A DNA stretch of 5,815 bases from CAZAMT01 sp964486145 (lineage in GTDB: Bacteria > Bacteroidota > Bacteroidia > Bacteroidales > JAAAOM01): assembly GCA_964486145.1 (NCBI GenBank), contig CAZAMT010000270.1:1-5815 (forward strand), written 5' to 3'. Below the pieces are notes generated by a model. It worked only from the letters and a program-made list of their open reading frames with translations, was not told the DNA's origin and did not search any database. Every line of letters starts with the position of its first letter. The stretch's first letter is position 1. Below are positions 1-5,815 of this stretch, in pieces. A program made the position numbers and the translations under genes.

Positions 1-51
1 ATTTCAGGAGAAAACCCGCGTGAGGTTGTCAAAATTGTAAAACAGCCTTAA
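1..51 (+). CDS. 3' end of an unidentified upstream gene (partial)
   Basis: Frame 1 is open from the window edge and reads ISGENPREVVKIVKQP before a TAA stop at 49-51. The codons and the mixed charged/hydrophobic composition look like a real protein C-terminus. The other two plus frames read less convincingly: one stops at 37-39 and the other at 27-29. The following gene starts about 100 bases later behind its own promoter, so the two need not be co-transcribed. Sixteen residues are too few to name a family, and chance remains possible. Confidence 0.4.
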   Translation: MSGENPREVVKIVKQP

Positions 52-53
52 AG

Positions 54-69
54 GTCTGCATAAGCAGAT
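54..69 (+). terminator. small stem-loop after the upstream stop codon (weak terminator candidate)
   Basis: TCTGC (55-59) and GCAGA (64-68) can pair around a 4-base ATAA loop, with an extra G-T closing pair (54/69). It begins three bases after the stop codon at 49-51, where a transcription end is expected. It is not followed by a run of T, only an AT-rich stretch, so intrinsic termination here is a weak inference. Confidence 0.22.
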
Positions 70-88
70 AATAAATATAACCTTCACC

Positions 89-120
89 TTTAATTATAAC
101 AAGTACTTTTTATATTTTTG
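89..120 (+). promoter_or_regulatory. Bacteroidota-type sigma promoter for the DUF3078 gene
   Basis: TATTTTTG at 113-120 is an exact match to the Bacteroidota -7 consensus TAnnTTTG. TTTA at 89-92, a one-base departure from the -33 element TTTG, lies 20 bases upstream, which is within the usual spacing. Transcription would begin near 126, leaving a leader of roughly 28 bases before the ATG at 154. The surroundings are strongly AT-rich. The box also overlaps the TTG at 118, which argues against that codon as a translation start. Confidence 0.6.
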
Positions 121-153
121 ACCTTTCAAAACAAAGGCAATAATATTACTGCT

Positions 154-2091
154 ATGCACAAAATTACATTTACCATTTTCTTAGGATTAATTATCGGATT
201 CAGTTTAAATGCGCAACAAAGTGTGGAAGGTTCCGAAAATGAAAACGATACACTTTCGTCCTCAAAAATTATTTTTACACCTGCATCAGCATCATTGTAT
301 ATTGTTGATTTACTGAACAGGGATTTTTTATGGAAACCGGGTGTGGATAGCGTAAAATTTCCATTAACCAGGTTGATCGATCAGTACAGGGAACCATATG
401 ACAGCATTGAAAGCCGTCTTTCAAAAAATCAATATCATCCAGTTAGTTTCAGGAAAGTTGATACCTTACGGAATGATACACTCCCTGTGAGATGGCTTAA
501 TGATTCAACGTTTATAATTGACACTGTGCATCTCGGAAGAGAACCTTTGTTTGTGCAAAAAACAGTGATCAAAAAAATAATAGATTCCCTGGGGTTTGTG
601 AATGACAGCATAACTGCAGCAGATTCGGTAAGGGATTCAACGGTCAGTGTAAAAGATTCGATAATCAGAATAAGGGATACCATCATTCGTGAAAAAGATA
701 TTATTTCGGAAATGATTATTGATACCGCTTTACTTGAATCAAAAAACCTGCAATTATTTCAGATAGAAAACACAGGTGCTGTTCCCGAGATGTTTCCGAC
801 GGGAAGTAACAGATCTTACAGTTTTTTTTCTGATAGCTCGAAGATCATCATATCAGAGCCGGTTCGGGTGATTGTGGCAGACCAAAATTCTCCATTCCAT
901 ATTGTTTCGAATGAGAAGGTACCCGATTCTCTGCGCATGGCCGTTCAAACACTATTATCGTATACAGCTAAGCGTGATTCTGTACTGGTGTATTTAAACA
1001 ATATTGAAGGACGACGCACACCATTCTGGTTAACTGTTGACAAAGATGAACTATACCGGTACTGGGTAAAAAATCAAAAAAATGATTCTGTCACCATTTG
1101 GATGGGAAATCCGGATAAAAGTAATATTACACTGATTCTGGAAGAAGATATCAATGTTGAGCGTATTGAAAAGGAGACAGTTGATGATGTTCCTTTCACC
1201 ATGGCAATTCCGCGGGTTAATCTTGCAGATGTTGAACCTTTAGAGGAGATTCCTGTCTATTGGGATTACGATTTTTCAAGTTCTTTTTCATTAAGCCAGA
1301 ATTTTCTTTCCAACTGGGCTAAAGGTGGCGAAAACTCCTTTTCAAGTTTGGTTGATATAAGCGGACAGGCGAAGTATACCAATGAAGAATTGAAAAGAGA
1401 GTGGACCAATAGTGGACGATTAAAATACGGGAGTATTGTAACAGAAGAACAAGGTCTCAGGAAAAATACTGACTTTTTGGAGATTAATTCTCAGTTTAAT
1501 AAAGAAATAAGAAAAAAACTTGACTTTAGTGCCCTTTTTTACATGAAAAACCAAATAGCAAAAGGGTACCGTTACCCCAACGATTCAGTTCCTATATCAA
1601 AATTTTTAAATCCCGGAACGTTCACGATAGGTGCGGGTGCCGAATATAAACCTTTCAAGAAAACATCTGTTAACTTTTCCCCTTTGTCATACAAAAATAC
1701 CTTTGTTCTTGATACGGCCAATATTGATCAAACGATTCATGGTATTGATAATGATAAACGTGCAAATCAGGAAATGGGAGGGCAGCTTCTGATTAAAAAT
1801 GATATAAACATATTTGATGATTTAAACATCAAAAATTCCTTGAGATTGTTCTCCAATTATCTTGATAAACCACAGAATGTTGATATTGACTGGGAGATTA
1901 ATCTGGAAAAGCAGCTAAGCTTATTTTTTACAGTAATCTTGAACGTCCATATGATTTATGATGATGACATTCGTTTCCCCAAGCTTGATGAAAATGATGA
2001 ACCCGTGCTTCTACCGGATGGAAGTGAGAAAAAAATACCCAAACTGCAACTCAAACAATACCTCGGGCTTACTTTTTTGTTTAAATTATAA
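154..2091 (+). CDS. exported DUF3078 domain protein with long N-terminal extension, probable outer-membrane beta-barrel
   Basis: This encodes 645 residues from the ATG at 154. An in-frame TTG at 118 lies inside the promoter box, and only the ATG puts the signal peptide at the N-terminus. Residues 1-20 form a Sec signal peptide with predicted cleavage LNA|QQ. Residues about 370-645 match the Bacteroidota DUF3078 family: the hallmark FLSNWAKGGENSFS at 384-397, followed by alternating polar/hydrophobic strands and the end LKQYLGLTFLFKL. This pattern suggests an outer-membrane beta-barrel. The molecular role of the family is not known. Residues 21-369 are an extension I cannot assign. Within it, residues 103-191 carry eleven Asp-Ser/Thr pairs in a strand-like alternation, and 234-335 look like a small mixed alpha/beta segment. 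There is no clear Shine-Dalgarno site; AAAGG at 133-137 is too far from the ATG. The gene is probably monocistronic and converges on the TPR gene. Family assignment is fairly sure, function is not. Confidence 0.85.
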   Translation: MHKITFTIFLGLIIGFSLNAQQSVEGSENENDTLSSSKIIFTPASASLYIVDLLNRDFLWKPGVDSVKFPLTRLIDQYREPYDSIESRLSKNQYHPVSFRKVDTLRNDTLPVRWLNDSTFIIDTVHLGREPLFVQKTVIKKIIDSLGFVNDSITAADSVRDSTVSVKDSIIRIRDTIIREKDIISEMIIDTALLESKNLQLFQIENTGAVPEMFPTGSNRSYSFFSDSSKIIISEPVRVIVADQNSPFHIVSNEKVPDSLRMAVQTLLSYTAKRDSVLVYLNNIEGRRTPFWLTVDKDELYRYWVKNQKNDSVTIWMGNPDKSNITLILEEDINVERIEKETVDDVPFTMAIPRVNLADVEPLEEIPVYWDYDFSSSFSLSQNFLSNWAKGGENSFSSLVDISGQAKYTNEELKREWTNSGRLKYGSIVTEEQGLRKNTDFLEINSQFNKEIRKKLDFSALFYMKNQIAKGYRYPNDSVPISKFLNPGTFTIGAGAEYKPFKKTSVNFSPLSYKNTFVLDTANIDQTIHGIDNDKRANQEMGGQLLIKNDINIFDDLNIKNSLRLFSNYLDKPQNVDIDWEINLEKQLSLFFTVILNVHMIYDDDIRFPKLDENDEPVLLPDGSEKKIPKLQLKQYLGLTFLFKL

Positions 2092-2134
2092 AAACATATA
2101 TTCTTTTTCAGCGCTGATGCATCTGATCACGTAA
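2092..2134. other. short convergent intergenic gap with nested palindromes
   Basis: Only 43 bases separate the two convergent stop codons. The gap contains the 10-base palindrome TCAGCGCTGA (2108-2117), which overlaps GATGCATC (2116-2123) and is followed by TGATCA (2124-2129). These have no loop, so they make poor hairpins as written. A T-rich stretch (2100-2108) precedes them on the plus strand. Transcription of both genes must end near here or run into the opposite gene, but no classic intrinsic terminator is visible. Confidence 0.3.
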
Positions 2135-3286
2135 TTATTCGAACGTTGATTCAAGCATTTTGAGTTTTTCTTCCTTGTCAAGAACTTTATAAAGTTGATA
2201 TAATTTTGTTACAGTTTCCTGGTTATCGGGATTCAATTCATATGCTTTTTCAAACCAATGCAATGCGGATTTAAAAGCTGCTGCTGATTTTTCTTTTTCC
2301 TTTCGGTATATATTATTATTTGATATTGTCCTTGCCTTTTGTTCAATTTCAGCACCGATATTATAATAACAGGTTCCTATACTTGTATATATTTTTAAAG
2401 TGTCAGATGGCAGGGAAAGGGCGTTTTTGTACGCCTGGATGGCCTTATTGTATTCTTCCATTTTCTGATGCAGCAGCCCTTTTGTATATGGGAACAGGTA
2501 ATTGGAACTATCTTTCGAAAAAGCGTCATTTAAAATTTTTATCGCTTTTTCAGGATTACTTTTTTTATAGAGCAAATCTACAAGCAGTAAAACCAGGTCT
2601 TCATTATCTTCATAACGTTTTATTCCTTCAAGGAGTACTTTTTGTGCAGAAGTTGTGTCAGCCTGCTTGATATACATCGCAAACATTAAATGGGGAACAT
2701 TTGATGAATAGTTTACTTCATTGAGTTCTTTAAAATATTCGGCGGCCTCATCCCATTTTTTGCTTTTATAAGCGCTCAGGGCGGTGTTATATAAAAGATT
2801 GGTATCTAATGGCACCGAGAGAATACTGCTTTGGTTGATCCGCAACGCGTATTGATATGCTCTCAATGCCTCTTCGTATTCTTCCTCTTTAAAGTGTTTT
2901 TCACCCAATTCCCTGAAGTCGTTTGCCAGTAATACATATTTTGGGGGCAGGAGTTTGTCATAGCGTCCCCTTTTATCAAGAATGCGCGCCCTTTCAAAGG
3001 AACTAAAAGCCACATAAAGTTGATTGGGATATAATTCATATAAAGCTTTATCATCATTTTTTATTCCCGACCGATATGCATTTTGGCAGATTAACCCCCT
3101 GGCATACCAGGTCCTTGGCCATTTACGTGTGCTCTTTTCTTTTATGGCATCTTCTATAATTCCTTTCGCTTCTTCATACTTTTCTTTTTCTATAAGTTGA
3201 AATACACCAAAAACCTTACTCTTTTGTGCAGATAACAAAAACGTAAAACCGAAATATACAAGTACGAATAAAAAAAGTTTCTTCAT
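2135..3286 (-). CDS. exported tetratricopeptide-repeat (TPR) protein
   Basis: This encodes 383 residues from the ATG at 3286. Residues 1-20 are a Sec signal peptide (KK, then a long aromatic/leucine core) with predicted cleavage LSA|QK. The rest is almost wholly helical with TPR-like pairs at about 24-51, 116-149, 163-193, 228-258, 263-296 and 335-353. The clearest are the EEEYEEALRAYQYALRINQ unit (134-152), the EEYNKAIQAYKNAL unit and the final SALHWFEKAYELNPDN unit. A Lys/Glu-rich insertion (about 312-334) splits the last unit. TPR superhelices bind protein partners; here a periplasmic scaffold role is an inference and the partner is unknown. The chosen ATG has GGGGG five bases upstream (3292-3296), a plausible ribosome site. 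An in-frame ATG at 3298 is possible but gives a longer, less typical signal peptide, and the TTG at 3316 falls in the promoter box. Codons are AT-rich, like the DUF3078 gene. Confidence 0.88.
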   Translation of the reverse strand: MKKLFLFVLVYFGFTFLLSAQKSKVFGVFQLIEKEKYEEAKGIIEDAIKEKSTRKWPRTWYARGLICQNAYRSGIKNDDKALYELYPNQLYVAFSSFERARILDKRGRYDKLLPPKYVLLANDFRELGEKHFKEEEYEEALRAYQYALRINQSSILSVPLDTNLLYNTALSAYKSKKWDEAAEYFKELNEVNYSSNVPHLMFAMYIKQADTTSAQKVLLEGIKRYEDNEDLVLLLVDLLYKKSNPEKAIKILNDAFSKDSSNYLFPYTKGLLHQKMEEYNKAIQAYKNALSLPSDTLKIYTSIGTCYYNIGAEIEQKARTISNNNIYRKEKEKSAAAFKSALHWFEKAYELNPDNQETVTKLYQLYKVLDKEEKLKMLESTFE

Positions 3287-3313
3287 TGTTTCCCCCATAA
3301 TAAATTTACTTTG

Positions 3314-3321
3314 CAAAAATA
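3314..3321 (-). promoter_or_regulatory. -7 promoter box for the TPR gene
   Basis: Read on the minus strand this is TATTTTTG, identical to the box before the DUF3078 gene and an exact fit to TAnnTTTG. It would place the transcript start near 3308, about 22 bases before the ATG at 3286. No good -33 TTTG is present at the expected distance. The nearest candidate is TTTA at 3344-3347, with a rather long 22-base spacer. The box supports independent transcription of the TPR gene rather than read-through from the large gene upstream. Confidence 0.5.
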
Positions 3322-3356
3322 ATAAGTAATGTGTAAATGATCATAAATTTATTTTA

Positions 3357-3416
3357 TTCCTGGAAAATCGAGGTGATTCAACAAAAAACGTCAGTCCAAC
3401 ATGAATTTTCCAGAAA
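3357..3416. repeat. inverted repeat in the gap between the two minus-strand genes
   Basis: CTGGAAAAT (3360-3368) and its exact complement ATTTTCCAG (3405-3413) lie 36 bases apart. After one mismatch, two further pairs extend the stem outward. The left arm is part of TTCCTGGAA (3357-3365), itself a hyphenated palindrome. The pair lies downstream of the large gene's stop and just upstream of the -33 region of the TPR gene. It could therefore be a 3'-end structure or a regulator-binding site. The repeat is seen directly; a function is not. Confidence 0.4.
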
Positions 3417-3428
3417 TTCAAATTTGAA
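3402..3428. repeat. AT-rich stem-loop overlapping a 12-base palindrome
   Basis: TGAATTT (3402-3408) and AAATTCA (3414-3420) pair around a 5-base loop, TCCAG. The right arm runs into the perfect palindrome TTCAAATTTGAA (3417-3428). The structure lies 44-70 bases past the stop codon of the minus-strand gene ending at 3472. On that strand a run of six T follows at 3383-3388, but about 13 bases beyond the stem. With no G-C pairs in the stem apart from its ends, it is a weak terminator candidate at best. Confidence 0.3.
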
Positions 3429-3471
3429 AGGGAAACAGTAGTGAAAAATTTATAAAAGGTATTTATGGTTA

Positions 3472-5802
3472 TTATTTACTGCCTGTATTTTTCAGCAACC
3501 CAACCGGCTGCATCAATGCGCCATTCATGGCCACATCCCATGCTGCAAAGCGCACCCATTTTTTTCCTTTGGCATCAAACGGAATTTCAAAACGTTTTTT
3601 ACCAAAAGGCATCAAGTTGGTGGCCGAAATAATCTCTCTTCCGGTTTCTTCTCCATCGCCCCATACAATTTCCACAAAATCAAGCGGGAAGGTCCATTCA
3701 AGTTCGGCTATAATGGTTCGGTTGTTACCTTCTCCCTGTATTTCGTAATGAGGAATCAGAATTTCACCTGTAGTCATAAAGTATTCACCGTTTTTTAGTG
3801 CCTTTGTGATCGAACTCATGTCATCTATCGAAGGCACGCTGTCTATTTTCAGGTAGTTTATTGGTGACATCCCGTATGCATCATCATAAGGTGGTTTACC
3901 GCGGTGACCTTTGTCTGAACGTGCCTCGGAGATGGCTATTGCTAACTTTGGTGGCAGGCCGCGAGCCGCCATCCAGTTGTTGGTTTTATTCCAAAGTTGT
4001 AAAAAGCGGTATTCTCCCAGCCGTTTTTCTGATGCATCAATGCCCATACCCCAGCGGTAACCAAGGCTGAAATAGTTTTCATGCAGAAACTGTGGTTCGT
4101 CTTTTATGGCTTCCGGGTAACCGGTTGATCGCTTCGTGTTGGGATGTGGCATGGAAATAAGCACATTTTCAATATCTGTCATGGCCATCATGTCCCCGGG
4201 TGTTCCCAGATTGTAAACCGTGCCATACTTTGGATGCGGTTCGGCCAAAGGTTGACCCGGATCGCGTTTTGGTACCCAGTACAGGGGTTTTGGAATCAAT
4301 ATGTCGTAATGCCCGCCCATGAAAGGTGGACGTCCGCCCGTGCTGTTTTCATCGTTGGGCATCACCAGAAAGTCTTTGTCTGACTGCCTGCGGGCTGCTT
4401 CGTAATATTCATGAAGGTCATTCAGGTATAGTTCTCCTTTATCATGCCTTCCCGGTCCGCGGGCACCATCGATGATACTGAAAATATCCACTCCGATGGC
4501 TTTCATGGCAGAGATGTCGTTGATGCGCTGATCAAAGCTTCGGTATTCCTTTAATCTCTTTACCAATCCAACGTGATAATGATGTCCCATCACTTTATAT
4601 CCGGGCAACGGTTTGAATTTATCGCCATTTGTAAATGCTAAGGCGCCTTCCGTAGCTCTTTCGCCAGAACCGGGAGTTAAATAATAAAACACGGGCATAC
4701 GTTGCCAGGTACCTGGTCGGGCGCTGTACAGTGCAAAATTATGGTAGAACTCCGGGTCTTCTTCATGTTCGGCCTGACGTGTACCAAATGAGAAAGTTTT
4801 TTCACTGTCTTTGCGGTACCAGCTATAGCCCAAATTTTGTTCCGATTCCCTTGCCCAGTAAAAACTGTGCGGTGGCGGGAAAGCTGCAATGGAGCCACCA
4901 TTGACTTCTGCAGCAATCAATCGGTTATTGCTTACCACCACCGAAGGGCCTTCATCCACGGGTCCTCCCAGGAGATAGTCCTGCCAGTTTTTAGCCAGGT
5001 CACGCCATACCATTCGGGATGATTCATTTACAGGAAGCCCGGTAAGTCCCGCATCATATTTAAATGCTGCCGATGGGTGATCGGTTTTTGCCACGACCAT
5101 TTGCCTGAATAAATTCGAACCCTTGTAAACATCGAATTGCAAATATCCTTCGAAAATTCCTGCCGTTACACCAGGGAAGGTAATTTCAAGATGTACACCA
5201 TTGGTTTTTACTTTGCACCCGGTAGCTTCGTAGGTAGCAGTGGCTCTTGTCACTTCTCCCGAATCCCGGGGCATGCCCGGGTGGTTGGCAAACGGTTCGG
5301 CAGCCGGGATTGACGTGGCATGAGACCGGGGTGGTTCCTGTTCCAGATACAACGGAGCATCCCAAAAGGCATCCCATTTGATTTCATTCAGCTTTTCTTC
5401 AGTTAACGGGACTCCCATTTTTTCCAGTGGCTCGGTTTGTTGCTGTGTAACCCGTCGTAATCCGGAAACTACCCTGAATTCAGGAATTACATTTTTTGCA
5501 AGCACCTTCCAGGATGCGTTAACCTGCCTTATCGCTATTTCTTTCATAACAGGCACCTTCTCTTCGATGGTAAAACGCAGGCGCACCTCGTTATTCGGGT
5601 CTCCTTCCCAGGTCACTGTAAGTATGTCATTATCCGTCATTGCCGTGAGGCCTGGCTGCGATTTATACTCCGATAAATCGAAATTAACCGCATCAGACTG
5701 CGCGTTAACATGCAAAGAAATAGCGCATGTCAATAAGCTGCCAGCGATTAACAGTTTCATTTTTTTCTTTAAAGAAAACATGTTTTTCATTGTTCTGTCC
5801 AT
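3472..5802 (-). CDS. exported PHP-like (CehA/McbA-type) putative metallohydrolase
   Basis: This encodes 776 residues. A Sec signal peptide has a KKKMK n-region and predicted cleavage VNA|QS after residue 34. Residues 36 to about 395 are beta-rich and unassigned. Residues about 400-685 follow the order of PHP-type metallohydrolases: HHYH (407-410, motif HxH), a helix then FSIID (D445), NDEN (E485), GGHYDIL (H498), ISMPHP (H553), ISEARSDKGH (624-633) and the closing ALKNGEYFMTTGE (668-680), which resembles the family's ALxxGxxxxTxGP. Residues 686-770 look like the C-terminal beta-sandwich, with WVRFAAWD at 749-756. Known relatives hydrolyse esters or related bonds using bound metal; the substrate here is unknown. 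The usual SDAH step reads SEAR, so activity is uncertain. The start at 5802 is the first ATG. ATGs at 5790, 5781 and 5760 are alternatives, and 5790 has GGACAG upstream as a possible ribosome site. G+C is higher than in the neighbouring genes. The promoter lies outside the window. The gene is certain; the family call is from motif order only. Confidence 0.72.
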   Translation of the reverse strand: MDRTMKNMFSLKKKMKLLIAGSLLTCAISLHVNAQSDAVNFDLSEYKSQPGLTAMTDNDILTVTWEGDPNNEVRLRFTIEEKVPVMKEIAIRQVNASWKVLAKNVIPEFRVVSGLRRVTQQQTEPLEKMGVPLTEEKLNEIKWDAFWDAPLYLEQEPPRSHATSIPAAEPFANHPGMPRDSGEVTRATATYEATGCKVKTNGVHLEITFPGVTAGIFEGYLQFDVYKGSNLFRQMVVAKTDHPSAAFKYDAGLTGLPVNESSRMVWRDLAKNWQDYLLGGPVDEGPSVVVSNNRLIAAEVNGGSIAAFPPPHSFYWARESEQNLGYSWYRKDSEKTFSFGTRQAEHEEDPEFYHNFALYSARPGTWQRMPVFYYLTPGSGERATEGALAFTNGDKFKPLPGYKVMGHHYHVGLVKRLKEYRSFDQRINDISAMKAIGVDIFSIIDGARGPGRHDKGELYLNDLHEYYEAARRQSDKDFLVMPNDENSTGGRPPFMGGHYDILIPKPLYWVPKRDPGQPLAEPHPKYGTVYNLGTPGDMMAMTDIENVLISMPHPNTKRSTGYPEAIKDEPQFLHENYFSLGYRWGMGIDASEKRLGEYRFLQLWNKTNNWMAARGLPPKLAIAISEARSDKGHRGKPPYDDAYGMSPINYLKIDSVPSIDDMSSITKALKNGEYFMTTGEILIPHYEIQGEGNNRTIIAELEWTFPLDFVEIVWGDGEETGREIISATNLMPFGKKRFEIPFDAKGKKWVRFAAWDVAMNGALMQPVGLLKNTGSK

Positions 5803-5815
5803 TTTGAAAATTTAG

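Noticed and set aside
118..153. TTG at 118 as the start of the DUF3078 gene
   Set aside because: It sits inside the predicted -7 box and would put twelve polar residues before the signal peptide; the ATG at 154 gives a standard signal peptide.
2108..2129. Bidirectional intrinsic terminator between the convergent genes
   Set aside because: The palindromes have no loop and there is no following T run on either strand in the right position, so only the palindromes themselves are recorded.
5719..5760. Lipoprotein signal (LLTC) in the hydrolase-like protein
   Set aside because: The residue before Cys is Thr rather than Gly, Ala or Ser, and a better signal peptidase I site (VNA|QS) follows eight residues later.
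2135..5802. Two-gene operon of the hydrolase-like and TPR genes
   Set aside because: The 185-base gap, a separate promoter-like box before the TPR gene and the marked composition difference make a shared transcript unlikely, though read-through cannot be excluded.
5378..5815. Open plus-strand frame of about 145 codons opposite the start of the hydrolase-like gene
   Set aside because: It lies wholly antisense to a gene with a clear signal peptide, is rich in Ser/Phe/Thr as expected from reading the opposite strand, has no start signal, and runs off the window.
1..5815. Defence system, mobile element, CRISPR array or structural RNA gene
   Set aside because: No transposase, integrase, nuclease or toxin-like gene, no regularly spaced direct repeats, and no tRNA or rRNA signature was found on either strand; coding density leaves little room for one.

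Overview
The window looks like a chromosomal segment of a Bacteroidota bacterium. Four things point there. The plus-strand gene carries a DUF3078 domain, a family largely confined to that phylum. Two start regions hold TATTTTTG, which fits the Bacteroidota -7 promoter consensus TAnnTTTG. Strong Shine-Dalgarno sites are mostly lacking. All three complete genes encode proteins with a Sec signal peptide whose predicted mature N-terminus is glutamine (LNA|QQ, LSA|QK, VNA|QS), the so-called Bacteroidetes Q-rule. The genus cannot be told from this sequence.

Layout. Bases 1-51 are probably the last 16 codons of an unidentified plus-strand gene, followed by a small hairpin. Bases 89-120 hold a promoter for the gene at 154-2091 (+), a 645-residue exported protein with a C-terminal DUF3078 domain, probably an outer-membrane beta-barrel. 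It converges, across only 43 bases, on a minus-strand gene at 2135-3286 for a 383-residue exported TPR-repeat protein with its own promoter-like box. A 185-base gap containing inverted repeats separates that from the third gene, at 3472-5802 (-). This encodes a 776-residue exported protein whose second half resembles PHP-type metallohydrolases of the CehA/McbA kind, with some expected metal ligands altered or shifted.

The genes do not form an obvious pathway. The DUF3078 and TPR genes are AT-rich and look like envelope housekeeping or accessory genes. The metallohydrolase-like gene is clearly richer in G+C, and its promoter and any operon partners lie beyond the right edge. Its secretion suggests it acts on an external or periplasmic substrate, but the substrate cannot be deduced. 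I see no tRNA, rRNA, CRISPR array, insertion sequence or prophage signal. There is no convincing new multi-gene system here; the most notable item is the divergent active site of the 776-residue protein.
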